64,000 nucleotides of DNA from Branchipolynoe longqiensis. Taxonomy: Eukaryota; Annelida; Polychaeta; Phyllodocida; Polynoidae. Below, in pieces: positions 27,170 through 38,002 of this stretch (its first letter is position 1; every line of letters begins with the position of its first letter). The DNA is taken from positions 44,968,849 to 45,032,848 of the forward strand of contig CM059202.1 in assembly GCA_030323885.1 (NCBI GenBank), read 5' to 3'. The translations under genes and the position numbers were made by a program. The notes beneath the pieces were generated by a model that saw only the letters and a program-made list of their open reading frames with translations, had not been told where the DNA came from and made no database searches.

Positions 27170-28000
27170 TATGGTTGTTTCAAACTCATTTGGACATCTA
27201 TTGGTGTTAGAGAACGTGTTTATACCGTTATAACACAGGCGTAATAAGCTAAATTTGTGCGTGGGTTGTGGGTCAAGCCCAAACCTTACGCGGGGGTCGG
27301 GACCAGTGTATCGGCCCGCCCATCCCTCTGTTCCGCACACTTCTCCCACCTGTGACTACTACGTCAACAAGTTGGAGAAAATGCTACGAAACTCGGAGAA
27401 ACGCCTGAAAAAGTTTTGTCTAGGGGAGTCTATAAAAGAAACCCAGGAGCATCTCCAACATTACTCTCTATTAGAGTACGAGAGAATTTCCACATGAGAT
27501 AGGGCGAAACCCACATCTCTACCCATAGTCACACGGTGACCCGGGTGTTGACATAACCGCTAATGACCGGTTTGGTTCCTTCGAGAAACCCACTCGAGTG
27601 TTCTATCCTTGGTTGTTTATAACCAAATAACTCGTCCAAATTGGACCAACGAAAGTCTAAACTTTCCATATTGATGCTCTAATGCATCATAATTAAGCTA
27701 ACCACAGTTTTTATTATACTTACTGCGTATTTGCTTGTATGTAGACTAATTTTGCCGGAGCAACCCAACGACACGTTATCCAGTCGTGAGTTGTATATGC
27801 TAATTGCTGGTACCGGACGTGCTTACCTCTCCCTAGCCTGAGGCTAGCCTGAGGCTGTTTACCGAGGTAAAATATATATATAATTCTTATATTCGACATA
27901 AATTCGTCTAGCTGTAAAGCCCTATGAATAAAGATATAAGCAGAGGACTAGTGTGGTGGTAACCCCTCATTTATTTTCTCGGGCCATGGCCGAGCCAAAA
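27170..28000. other. leader or flank of the DIRS element
   Basis: No ORF. Contains a TATATATAT stretch (27152-27162), TATAAAAG at 27431 and a doubled TAGCCTGAGGC (27833-27855). A ~100-base segment (27800-27905) resembles 29430-29525, next to a LINE fragment, so part of this may be an older insertion. Confidence 0.4.
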
Positions 28001-28034
28001 AGCCAACAGGGCCTGCCCGCAGGCCCTGTTGGCT
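28001..28034. repeat. perfect 16-bp inverted repeat
   Basis: AGCCAACAGGGCCTGC (28001-28016), spacer CC, and its exact complement 28019-28034. It would form a strong GC-rich hairpin in RNA or cruciform in DNA. It may mark the 5' end of the DIRS element or be a transcription-related structure. Confidence 0.8.
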
Positions 28035-28178
28035 TTATATTTTTAGTTAGTCTAGCAGTGCATTGAGCTCCCTTTTGATAATTTAAACAAAAATGTTTAT
28101 ATTGTCCCTGTTCTTCTTTCTTCTATGCCCAGTGTATTCCATTCCCTTGCCTTCATGTACTCGGTACTCCTCTCATAT

Positions 28179-29178
28179 TGTAATATAACTGGAATGCCCG
28201 GCCGTCTGAGCCCCAGATATACCACTTACTCTTCCCAGGTGCGTTCTGACAACTGTCTGTCAGTTCACATCTGATGCCCCTCTGCAACAAACTCATAAGC
28301 AAGAAAGGGAAGACAAGTCGCGCAAGATTGACAGTGAAGATGTTGTGCTTTATTGGCATCAACTCCTGTTCACCTACTAGTGACCTATCACCCTGACTCC
28401 TTACCTTCTGTCCACACAGAGCCTCATTACTCTCTTTAGTATCTATAGGAATCAGTGCCTACAGCCCATTGAACCGGAGTCCCATGGTTGTTGCACACAG
28501 CTCAGTTTGTATATGAAAGGTGGAGCATCAGACAGAGTGGCTGGGTTCCTGCCCAAGAGAAGAGTGTGTCTCATTCAAGAGTCAAGAGTAGAGTGTTCAC
28601 TTCAAGAGTCCATTCAGAAGTCCCCTGCCCAGAGTGTCTGGAGCAGTGTGTATAGGATAACCAATATCAGAATGAGGCTTGTGTGGTCAGGTGGGGCAAA
28701 GGGGTGCAGGTGACTGGGCCTCCCACAGCCAGCCAATCAGGCACCCTCTACATCCTGGGGGGGGTGGGGGGGGGGACGCCCTAATAGGGGCTGCTGTCAC
28801 TCAACCCCAGCTGCAGGTGGTGTCCATAACTTATGCAGAGTGGCTGGGTGTGCTTGCCCATCGGTCCTGTGGTAACAGGTAGTTGCGGAGAGTTACAATA
28901 AATATATATATTAAAAATGTCCTTCTCCTCCACTTGCACCCTGACTGGTGCATAGAGGGAACATTTCACCAAACATTAACTGTCTTATATAGGAACATCT
29001 CGTCATAATCTCGGGCACTATGTATTAACATATATTTCCATAGCCTAATATGTCACACAGCGAGTGGGGCACCCATTGCTTTTCTATTACATAACCTTGG
29101 TCCCCACTCCGTCGCCCGAGGATAATAATGATCTCTGCCAATATATAATTCCGAACCGAAAATCCGTATATTTTTACA
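28179..29178 (-). mobile_element. solo LTR (1,000 bp) of the envelope Gypsy family
   Basis: Begins TGTAATATAACTGG and ends GTATATTTTTACA (TG...CA), flanked by ATAT on both sides (28175-28178, 29179-29182), a 4-bp target duplication. Long collinear similarity to 52397-52931 plus 56303-56724 (e.g. TGTGCTTTA(T/C)T, CACCTACTAGTGACC, GACTGGGC, CAGCCAATCAGGCACC, TGCCAATATATAATTC). That second LTR adjoins the primer-binding site of the envelope element, so orientation is minus. Solo LTRs arise by recombination between the two LTRs of a full element. A G-rich tract at ~28757-28773 is internal. Confidence 0.8.
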
Positions 29179-29188
29179 ATATGATCTG

Positions 29189-29440
29189 TTATTGACTCTG
29201 TTTATTATCAGTCAGGGGGTAGGGGGGATCACTCCCTCTTGATGCCTTTTTTGTTACCTGCACCGTCCCAGGCTTCAGTGTCTCCCTGTTTGCCGCTATT
29301 TTGAGATGTGCTTCTCTTCTGTCATTTAGTGTGTTGACTCTTGCTTGCCTATGTAGCTCATCAGTTGGGTGTCTGTGTTCCACCTTCAGGCATATCTTAA
29401 GTGTTCTATTTTGTAGCCTTTGTAGTTTATCCAGTTAATT
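29189..29440 (-). pseudogene. LINE reverse-transcriptase fragment
   Basis: The minus frame carries DKLQRLQNRTLKICLKVEHR, then PTDELHRQARVNTLNDRREA and HLKIAANRE. This is the LQ-LQNR-LRI block near the C-terminus of CR1/Jockey-like LINE ORF2, homologous to the fragment at 1940-2213. A stop lies just upstream of the block. It is short and dead. Confidence 0.7.
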
Positions 29441-29521
29441 GCTGGACCCGTGCTTCCTTCTCCCTGGACTACGAGTAGCCAGAGGCGTAGTATCGAGGTA
29501 AAAATATATATAAAAATATTA

Positions 29522-29595
29522 ATGAGACCAGGCTGCCAGCACCATGACCCGATATCCCCCACAGTCACATTATCCTGACACTGAGCCCACCGGTA
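29522..29595 (-). mobile_element. SINE fragment
   Basis: AGGCTGCCAGCACCATGACC to CTGACACTGAGCC is SINE body, with both ends missing. Confidence 0.6.
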
Positions 29596-29867
29596 CTTCT
29601 CCTATCCTATTTATACCCCCATCACACCAAAGTAGTTCTCACTACGTTCTTGAAAATGTTGCTGAACAGACTCAAGCTGTGTGCAAACGGAATGGACATA
29701 GTAGCAACTTTTTAGTCTTTTTACGAACGGAATGGATGGGCTAGAATGGAATGGTGCTCCAGAACTTTGAGCATGCCCAAAATTGTCTTGCAGCCACGCT
29801 CTACCCCGACCACAGCCTGTTTTAGAACGTGGTCGGATATTTTGAGAACTAGTTTGGTGTGATGGGG

Positions 29868-30010
29868 TGTAATGTTGAGCGGCAGGCTAGATAACGGCAA
29901 ATATCAAATTTATAGGTCATTGGTTTAACTTGGTTGGAATTCAAACCCCTGACCTTCCATACCAAACATTGGGAGATGGGGAGTTCGATTACCGATCGAG
30001 TCAAACCAAT
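29868..30010 (-). mobile_element. SINE head fragment(s)
   Basis: Contains the GTCATTGGTTTAACTTGG linker and a B-box-like GGAATTCAAACCCCTGACC on the plus strand. A second AGTCAAACCAATGACAT (29999-30015) faces the other way, so two fragments meet head to head. Confidence 0.5.
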
Positions 30011-30149
30011 GACATATGAAGTGGGCGAGACTATTCGCCTTGTGACATTTGCGAGCTTGGGCCGATTAACCCACATTTGGAAATGCGGGCTACTCGCCAT
30101 GGCAGACTCGCAATTGCCAAATATTTGCGAGGCCCCGGGTTTCCGGCCG

Positions 30150-30970
30150 TAAAGCGTTGCTTGGAGACGTCAATGGCGACTCTTCTGGCAGCGAGAGGAG
30201 GTCGGGCGTTTGGACCCAGACCCATCGGACGTGTTTATGCGCGCTCTGATGTTTTAGCCGAGATTTAGGCTCTTATTGTCGAAATTCTAAACTTGGTTAA
30301 ACTTAATCTCATGGGAGGGGAAGTAATAGTTCATATACTACATGTTGCTATGATATTCTGTTAGTTTTGGTTAAGAATAAAGCCGTGAGCTCTTGGAAAG
30401 GTGAATTGGAACGTTCCTTGCATTCTTTACTATTCTCCAGACGTCTTATTGTAGATTAACCGCTATGGTCAAACTTGATATTTGATTGCTTTATATATAA
30501 TTAAGGGCCTTATGCCTAATAGGCCTTATGCAGCCACTTAACCCATCTGCGGGAAGATTATAACAGACATATTAACGGAATTAATGTAGAGTTCTTTTGG
30601 CTAAAATATGACAGTAACTTAGGCTGATTCACAGCGACAGTGGCAGCAACAGTAGCGTGTCTGCTTAGTTCTGGATTAATATAAACATATTAAAATACAC
30701 CGAAAGGCGGGGAGGACAGCCAGCTAGTTGAAATAACTAGGTAATTGCTTTAGGCCGATAAATGCGAGAAGGGCAAAAACCTGTATTTAGATGATACTCT
30801 GGCTGGTCGACCTTAGCCCGGGAATGACAACGACGGCGACGGACTACCTGCAGACGGGACAAGAGGCAGCGGCGGCCCGCGGCAGGCCCAGGAAATTCAC
30901 ATGGAAATAATTATATAAATTAACACGAAGGCTCGCCTTAAGCGGGGGTGGATTAGCCCGACGGTTAAAC
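30150..30970 (+). repeat. ~800-bp repeat, copy A (inverted copy at 62170-62967)
   Basis: Matches 62170-62967 in reverse complement over most of its length. Examples: AGCGTTGCTTGG, TTGGTTAAGAATAAA, CGTTCCTTGCATTCTTTAC, TTGTAGATTAACCGCTATGG and GCTCGCCTTAAGCGGGGGTGG. No ORF. It ends in CCCGACGGTTAAACATAC. Type unknown (LTR-like length but no TG...CA ends seen). Confidence 0.75.
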
Positions 30971-31262
30971 ATACAAAATTTACACTTGTCACTTCCTAGC
31001 CTGGCGCTCAGCATTAATAGGATAGGGTAAGGACTGGTTTGCTCAGTATCAGGATAACTGTGGGATATCGGGTCATGGTACTGGCAGCCTGGTTTCCCAG
31101 TGGGGCAGCACTATAAAGTCGCCATGAGTGCACACTGTCACAATTCAGTACCCGTCCCAATATAACCGTTAGATCTTGCCAGGACGTTAAATTCCAACAA
31201 ACAACCAACCACCCTTCCATACGGGAAGCCTGCGCTCTACTGACTGGACCACCACTTCCGGT
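30971..31262 (+). mobile_element. SINE copy plus opposing SINE head fragment
   Basis: 30980-31212 is a plus-strand SINE body with tail TCCAACAAACAACCAACC. 31218-31262 (CCATACGGGAAGCCTGCGCTCTACTG...GGACCACC) is a minus-strand head of the second type. Both lie in a TBC1D23 intron just past the 31303 donor. Confidence 0.7.
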
Positions 31263-31302
31263 GCTTTGAGGTTCTAACTTCCGTTCCTTTGCCGGTACTC
31301 AC

Positions 31303-31507
31303 TTGGGAATGTACTTGGTGAGGATGGCATAGAAGCTGTTGTACAGGTCAGTAAGCGACATCTTGAGTGCCTGCATCGGCTGCAGGATCTCCAGCCACCC
31401 ATTGTCGCGCCGGTACGTCTGGTCACGTGACTTGCAGAAGAAGGTCACGATCGACTCAAGGTCACTCACAATGGAGATTTGGTCCTCCACATCGTTCCCC
31501 AGTTTCT
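31303..31507 (-). CDS. TBC1D23: TBC1D23 internal exon (third in window)
   Basis: 205-bp exon in the TBC domain. Acceptor TTACCAG|AGAAACTG at 31508 and donor CCCAA|GTGAGTACC (GT at 31302-31301). It encodes EKLGNDVEDQISIVSDLESI, VTFFCKSRDQTY, NGWLEILQPM and LTDLYNSFYAILTKYIPK. The last block is close to the YNCFYAI-NKYIPR segment of vertebrate TBC1D23. The split codon at its 5' end (G from the previous exon + AG = Glu) joins the 34216-34321 exon in frame. TBC1D23 is a catalytically degenerate TBC protein at the trans-Golgi that bridges golgin-bound endosomal vesicles and the WASH complex. The following exon was not found to the left. Confidence 0.9.
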
Positions 31508-31637
31508 CTGGTAACAGAAGGAAGCGAAGGTATGTGCATCATAAAGGAACGGCATAATTGTTGACCGATAGAAAGCTGGTAATGCATATATATTGAAAGG
31601 CATCTTTCCACAATTAGGGATACAATACGCCACTATC

Positions 31638-34188
31638 GTGGATTGATATCAAACTAGACTCAGCCGCAAACTTACATGTCACGGATTGATATCAAACTAA
31701 ACTCAGCTGCAAACTTACATATCCCGGATTGATATCAAACTAGACTCAGCTGCAAACTTATATGTCACGGATTGATATCAAACTAGACTCAGCTGCAAAC
31801 TTACATATCGCGGATTGATATCAAACTAGACTCGACCGCAAACTTACATGTCACGGATTGATATCAAACTAGACTCGGCCGCAAACTTACATGTCACGGA
31901 TTGATATCAAACTAGACTCGGCTGCAAACTTACATATCGCGGATTGATATAAAACTAGACTAGGCCACAAACTTATATGTTACAGATTGATATCAAACTA
32001 GACTCGGCCGCAAACTTACATATCTCGTATTGATATCAAACTAGACTCAGCTGCAAACTTACATGTCACGGATTGATATCAAACTAGACATGGCCGCAAA
32101 CTTACATGTCATGGATTGATATCAAACTAGACTCAGCTGCAAACTTACATGTCACGGATTGATATCAAACTAGACTCGACCACAAACTTACATGTCACGG
32201 ATTGATATCAAACTAGACATGGCCGCAAACTTACATGTCACGGATTGATATCAAACTAGACTCGGCTGCAAACTTACATATCGCGGATTGATATAAAACT
32301 AGACTAGGCCACAAACTTATATGTTACAGATTGATATCAAACTAGACTCGGCGTGCTTACATATCTCGGATTGATATCAAACTAGACTCGGCCGCAAACT
32401 TACATGTCACGGATTGATATCAAACTAGACTCAGCTGCAAACTTACATGTCATGGATTGTATAAAACTAGATCAACCACAAACTTACATGTCAGGATTGA
32501 TATCAAACTAGACTCGGCGCAACTTACATGTCCGGATTGATATCAAACTAGACTCGCTGCAAACTTACATGTCAGGATTGATATCAAACTAGACTCGGCC
32601 GAAACTTACATGACGGATTGATATCAAACTAGACTCAGCTGCAAACTTACATGTCACGGATTGATATCAAACTAGACTTGGCCGCAAACTTACATGTCAC
32701 GGATTGATATCAAACTAGACTCGGCTGCAAACTTACATATCGCGGATTGATATAAAACTAGACTAGGCACAATTATCTGTTACAGCTCGGCACAAATACA
32801 TATCTCGTATTGATATCAAACTAGACTCAGCTGCAAACTTACATGTCACGGATTGATATCAAACTAGACATGGCCGCAAACTTACATGTCACGGATTGAT
32901 ATCAAACTAGACTCGGCCGCAAACTTACATGTCACGGATTGATATCAAACTAGACTCAGCTGCAAACTTACATGTCACGGATTGATATCAGACTAGACTC
33001 GGCCGCAAACTTACATGTCACGGATTGATATCAAACTAGACTCGGCTGCAAACTTACATATCGCGGATTGATATAAAACTAGACTCGGCCACAAACTTAC
33101 ATGTTACAGATTGATATCAAACTAGACTCGGCCGCAAACTTACATATCTCGTATTGATATCAAACTAGACTCGGCTGCAAACTTACATGTCACGGATTGA
33201 TATCAAACTAGACTCGGCTGCAAACTTACATATCGCGGATTGATATAAAACTAGACTAGGCCACAAACTTATATGTTACAGATTGATATCAAACTAGACT
33301 CAGCCGCAAACTTACATATCATGGATTGATATCAAACTAGACTCAGCCACAAACTGGCATGTCACGGATTGATATCAAACTAGACTCAGCTGAAAACTTA
33401 CATGTCACGGATTGATATCAAACTAGACTCAGCCACAAACTTACATGTCACGGATTGATATCAAACTAGACTCAGCTGAAAACTTACATTTCACGGATTG
33501 ATATCAAACTAGACTCGACCGCAAACTTACATGTCATGGATTGATATCAAACTAGACTCGACCACAAACTTACATGTCACGGATTGATATCAAACTAGAC
33601 ATGGCCGCAAACTTACATATCATGGATTGATATCAAACTAGACTCAGCCACAAACTGACATGTCACGGATTGATATCAAACTAGACTCAGCTGAAAACTT
33701 ACATTTCACGGATTGATATCAAACTAGACTCAGCCACAAACTTACATGTCACGGATTGATATCAAACTAGACTCAGCTGAAAACTTACATTTCACGGATT
33801 GATATCAAACTAGACTCGACCGCAAACTTACATGTCATGGATTGATATCAAACTAGACTCGACCACAAACTTACATGTCACGGATTGATATCAAACTAGA
33901 CATGGCCGCAAACTTACATATCATGGATGATATCAAACTGATCAGCCACAAACGACATGTCACGGATTGTATCAAACTGACTCAGCGAAATTCATTTCGG
34001 TTGACAAACTGACTGCCCAAACTTACATGTCAGGATTGATACAAACTAGACTCGCGAAACTTACATTTCACGGATTGATATCAAACTAGACTCGACCGCA
34101 AACTTACATGTCATGGATTGATATCAAACTAGACTCGACCACAAACTTACATGTCATGGATTGATATCAAACTAGACTCAGCCATAAA
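31638..34188 (+). repeat. 43-bp minisatellite (~59 copies) in a TBC1D23 intron
   Basis: The unit joins GGATTGATATCAAACTAGAC, TCGGCCGCAAACTTACATGT and CAC. Variants (CGGCCGC, CAGCTGC, CGACCAC, CATGGCCGC, ATATCGCG) recur in order. A block CTCGGCTGC...ATATCGCGG...TATAAAAC recurs at ~31920, 32265, 32710, 33045 and 33220. A ~7-unit (301-bp) block at 33340-33640 recurs at 33641-33940, so there is higher-order structure. Stretches 32450-32620, 32765-32815 and 33925-34075 show many single-base deletions. Confidence 0.95.
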
Positions 34189-34215
34189 CAAAAGGGCGGG
34201 AAAACATGCACTCAC

Positions 34216-34321
34216 CAACTAGATTCTGACAGTCCTCCCTGAGTATTGGCGTCTCTGGGAGGTCGAACAGTTCATCAAACGCGGCCAGTGCGTCGCCCTT
34301 CCCAGCCACGTTCAGACAGAT
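34216..34321 (-). CDS. TBC1D23: TBC1D23 internal exon (second in window)
   Basis: 106-bp exon. Acceptor CCGCAG|ATCTGTC at 34322-34324 and donor AGTTG|GTGAGTGC at 34215. It encodes ICLNVAGKGDALAAFDELFD and LPETPILREDCQNLV plus one base. LNVAGKGD is the signature of TBC1D23's TBC domain. Reading frame is continuous with both neighbouring exons. The downstream intron contains the 43-bp array. Confidence 0.92.
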
Positions 34322-34552
34322 CTGCGGAACGCGGGGCACAGCGTATGTATTATTCATATAAATTCACATTATATAAATACAGGGTTCCCACTCTTTTTCA
34401 GGCTTATTTTTTAATGGCTTTTTAGGACCACTAAACTAAACCTGCTTTTTTAGGACCAAAATGAAAAATTTGACAGCAGCTTCGGTTCATACTCAGATCG
34501 CCGAACCAACTTCGGTCATGCTCGGAGAAATGATCGGAATATGTGCAGAATG

Positions 34553-35050
34553 AGATTGTGAAATATTTTAAGTGCAACCATGCAAAATTAATTTTGGCAT
34601 GCATGCCAAAACTCTTGACACCATAGGCTGCTGCAGTAACAGGTTCTATTAAAATGCCTTAGACACTGCTGCACAGAGGGGAATACTAAGTTAGATATAT
34701 ATTTTGTTTGTTGTTTTACATCCTAGCAACATCTACGGTCATATCAGGACAGGTACCAACTTGTGACAGTGCGCACTCATGGCAACTTTATAGTGCTGCC
34801 CCCCTGGGAAACCAGGCCACCAGCACCATGATCTAATATCCCACTCAGTCACATTATCCTGACACTGAGCCAACCAGTCCTTGCCATATCCTAATAATCT
34901 CGAGCGCCAGGCTAGGAAGCGACAAGAATAAATTGTCAAGTCATTGGTTTGACTCGAAAAGGATTCGAACTGTTAGATATGTCAAATAAAATCTAGATAA
35001 GTGGTTTGGTTTTGAAACTTTGAGATTTTCATCGGACTAGGCAGCTTTAA
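34553..35050 (-). mobile_element. TTAA TIR element copy, split by a SINE
   Basis: Minus-strand copy of the TTAA element (GGCATGCATGCCAAAACTC, AGTAACAGGTTCTATTAAAA; right end CGGACTAGGCAGCTTTAA at 35050). It is interrupted at 34699-34971 by a SINE that duplicated GTTAGATAT (34690-34698 and 34972-34980). The far end is eroded. Confidence 0.75.
34699..34971 (-). mobile_element. SINE with 9-bp target duplication
   Basis: Tail TTTGTTTGTTGTTTTACATC on plus, body complete, truncated within the tRNA head at GGATTCGAAC. Flanked by GTTAGATAT on both sides. Inserted into the TTAA element. Confidence 0.85.
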
Positions 35051-35212
35051 TTAAAGGGCTTCGGCATGTCATTCATTTTGGAAAGTGTTACACTTACAGA
35101 GAATTTCGAGTATGGTATTGAGTTAGTAGCCAATGCAACGGATCAGTGTATTTAGGGAAGGCTTTCTATTCGATCACTTAAAACCTCTTGTGAATAGCCA
35201 CTGGTAAAATTG

Positions 35213-35534
35213 TTTGTTTGTTGTTTTATGTCCTAGCAACATCTAAGGTCATATCAGGATGGGTACCGACTTGTGACAGTGCGCACTCATGGTGACTTCA
35301 TAGTGTTGTCCCACTGGGAAACCATGACCCATTATCCCACTCAGTCACATTATCCTGACACTGAGCACACCAGTCCTTGCCCTATCCTAATAATGCCGAG
35401 CGCCTGGCTAGGAAGCAACAAGTATCAATTTTTACGTCATTGGTTTGACTCGACCGGGGTTCGAACCCATGACCCCACGATCTACCAGCACGGGAGAGGG
35501 ACGCTCTAACTCATTCGGCCATCCCGTCTGGTCT
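35213..35534 (-). mobile_element. full-length SINE, minus strand
   Basis: Complete first-head copy: tail TTGTTTGTTGTTTTATGTCC, B box GGGGTTCGAACCC (35457-35469), head CATTCGGCCATCCCGTC. It lies between TBC1D23 exons. Confidence 0.88.
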
Positions 35535-35605
35535 CCGTCAAAAGTGTGGCTGCGGGTTAATTATTGAAAATGTAATAATGAAACGTTCAAAATTAAAAGC
35601 CGCAC

Positions 35606-35714
35606 CTGCCACACATCTGTTCTGAGATGGTCCGGGATGGCGCGTCCCTTACATATGTTCCGCAGAGTGCCAAAGTCGCACCCCTCAATGAGCACGGTCT
35701 CCAGCTCGACATGC
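35606..35714 (-). CDS. TBC1D23: TBC1D23 exon (first in window)
   Basis: 109-bp exon. Acceptor CCCCTGTTGCAG|GCATGTC at 35715-35717 and donor TGGCAG|GTGCGG at 35605. After one base completing an upstream codon it encodes HVELETVLIEGCDFGTLRN and ICKGRAIPDHLRTDVWQ, matching the start of the TBC domain (LRNI-QGRP-P--LR--VW). In frame with 34321. The more N-terminal exon with the start codon was not found between 35.7 kb and the envelope element, so it may lie further right or be very short. Confidence 0.9.
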
Positions 35715-35717
35715 CTG

Positions 35718-36509
35718 CAACAGGGGAAGAAGGTAACACCGTTAACACAGACAGGTGAGCAGGGCCTTTACACAATGTTTCAAAGAGATTCGGGGCCGCC
35801 TCAACGCTTCGCCATTACAACATTGTAAAGATGTCCCCAGCTTCTACAACCGTCCCCACTGAAGATTAATCTTCAACCAAAGATTGGGCCGATTTATCGG
35901 AGCCTCTCTATAAATGTTGCAGTTCTGCAACCAGTAACCGTCGTAAGGTTACAAACCACCCCCCAAGCAAGCAAGCTGTCCACTCCAGATCCACATGTCT
36001 GAAGCACCAAGAACACACCAGTTAACACGAAAAGGTTACTTCTTGTCTGTCCTAGCGGTGTTAGAAGGTGGCTGCCACACTAGTAATTTTACGAACTGAA
36101 ATATTCAGATTCCGAATGGTTACATCTGTGTGTATGCTTCCATTGTTTATTGGGATTATATTTCCCAGAAGCATATTGGTCATAACAGCATGGGAACATT
36201 AATCATTTAAATGAGCAATAAAAGCTTTCAGTACAAATTCCCCATTAAACTGGAAGTAATTCAAAGTCATACTCTTAATTTTATTTGAAAGTCTTCAATT
36301 TAAGGGCTAAATTGGGAAGACCATAAATGTGTTAGTCTTTACTGACTGTTCCATTGTGGACAAGTCTTAACCATGGTTGACTTTTTCAGTGTTCATGAAA
36401 TGGTAGTTCTGCAATGCTGGCTCGCTTCTAAGTTCTAGTAGTTCTACCCTATTTATACAACGTTATTTTTTAGTCAAAATAAAAGAGTTTACGTGAGATG
36501 TTCCAAAAG
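35718..36509. other. TBC1D23 intron, no feature seen
   Basis: AT-rich. No repeat family members or additional exon recognised. Confidence 0.5.
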
Positions 36510-36569
36510 ACCCGTCCTGATATGACCTTAGATGTTGCTAGGACGTAAAACAATAACAAACAAACAAAC
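36510..36569 (+). mobile_element. SINE 3' end
   Basis: GACCCGTCCTGATATGACC through CGTAAAACAATAACAAACAA: the last ~60 bases of the SINE, heavily truncated. Confidence 0.75.
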
Positions 36570-36784
36570 TGTTCCAAAATTTAACCATATTTGAAAGATC
36601 TTGTCATTTAGAGACTTTTGTCTCAAGTTCTGGAATGTGATCTAAAAGATGACCATGGTCTCAAATTGAAATTCTGATGTTTACAGTTATGAATTTAACC
36701 ATCTAAACCAGGATCAAATTGATGCATGAAACACTAGCTTGGTGGGTGATCTTACTTCCGACTATAATGTAGCAATGTGTATTT

Positions 36785-36985
36785 CAACCGTACTGTCATG
36801 GGGGTGATGAAAATGGGAAATATTGCGCGTAGAGAAGGACCCGAACCCACATCTCTTTGCATTCCAGGCCAGTGTGCTAACCATTACACCACCTAGGCTC
36901 CCTGATATCAACACACTACCCACGCCTACCTGTCTATGCGGCTCCTTGCCTGAGAGGTCAGTGCAGACCACTACACTACTATGAG
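36785..36985 (-). repeat. tRNA-like composite repeat, copy 3
   Basis: Minus-strand copy of the repeat at 11297 and 11615, with the same outer flanks (CACTGACCTCTCAGGCAAGG) and tRNA-like core at ~36828-36898. Substitutions on the 3' side of the acceptor (CTCTACGC instead of CTCTAGGC) weaken the stem. Confidence 0.72.
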
Positions 36986-37599
36986 AGTATATAGGTTCAT
37001 GATGCAATGATGACTAAAAGGCTTGCATTCCATAGGGGCATTCCAACCATACTGTAGGAAACGAAAGAGCCTAAATTAATGACACTACACACATTCAGAA
37101 AACTGGCATCACATGTAGGTACTTCAGCCACACTTTGACCACACCAAAATCAGTGACATGTTACACGGGCTAGGTTCATTACACAGTTCACAAGCAGAAA
37201 GCTTGCATTTCAACCATGCCATGGGATTGTACAGGGCCATTGCTCATGACACCTATTGTGACGGCACAGTGTTTATATAGTCCTTCAGTAACCTCATTCC
37301 AATGATGGTTCAAACAAAAGATGTTTATGAGACATAATATAACTATATATAAATTCTTTATATATAATACCATACTGGTTAGATAAGCAGTATATTATTA
37401 TTAATTATATTCTTCCTATGTCAAGATGAAGGTGATATCAGTTTTACTAGAAACACTCAATTATAACAAGTGAGTCTGTGGGGCTTACCAGTAGAATAGC
37501 AAAACAATCCAGGTATATCACTGTATTGCCATTAGGATATGGCACAGCAGCTGAATGTTATAATATACATTAACATAAAACTATCATAAAACATGTAGT
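36986..37599. other. no recognisable feature
   Basis: AT-rich spacer without ORFs, terminal repeats or similarity to other parts of the window. Confidence 0.5.
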
Positions 37600-37945
37600 T
37601 TAAGGAACTTTAAAAGTGAAATCCACGGCCTTCTCTCGCCACCATTCTTTCTTTGTGCATTCTCTCTCAGTTCACCGACTCTGTGTCGATATATGTAGCC
37701 ATTTGATACTGGAGCCAGGGATTCCACTTTATGTTCCATACAAAAAGCCATTTTCGCCCGTATTTACTAATTTAGACATCGATTTTAGAGTTTATGTTGT
37801 CGTTCACCCCTACTACAAGTACGGGGTGAATCTTTTATCTATGGCATGTCATGATATAGATAAAAGATTCACCCGGTACTGCGAGTACCCGGTGAATCCT
37901 TTATGGTGTTATAAACTTATATCATGACTAGATAAAGTTTATCTA
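37600..37945 (-). mobile_element. CTAGATAAAAG-type TIR element fragments
   Basis: 37600-37843 is a reverse, truncated copy of the element at 7922-8341, ending ACGGGGTGAATCTTTTATCT. 37857-37945 holds a second end pair (AGATAAAAGATTCACCCGGT) and a palindrome, ATGACTAGATAAA/TTTATCTAGTCAT. Confidence 0.7.
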
Positions 37946-38002
37946 GTCATGATATAACACCAGAAATTGAAGAAATGCCATTTCGTTTTCGGACTAGTCT
38001 AA

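Larger units (their letters stand above)
23593..28034 (-). mobile_element. DIRS-type retrotransposon, 3' end lost in gap
   Basis: Gag, RT-RNase H and recombinase overlap in the order typical of DIRS elements, all on the minus strand. The 5' boundary is not certain. About 850 bases of leader (27170-28034) precede gag and finish with a perfect inverted repeat at 28001-28034. Terminal inverted repeats and the internal complementary region cannot be tested because the other end is in the gap. It is a different lineage from the neighbouring Ngaro element. Confidence 0.75.

Noticed and set aside
27431..27438. TATAAAAG as a promoter
   Set aside because: It lies on the plus strand with no plus-strand gene downstream before an LTR. 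A chance match in AT-rich DNA is likely.
31638..34188. CRISPR-like array
   Set aside because: The 43-bp units are contiguous without unique spacers, and the context is an animal intron. It is a minisatellite.
36828..36898. Functional tRNA gene (also 11378-11449 and 11698-11769)
   Set aside because: The anticodon stem is largely unpaired, the loop and body disagree on identity, and all three copies share long repeat flanks.
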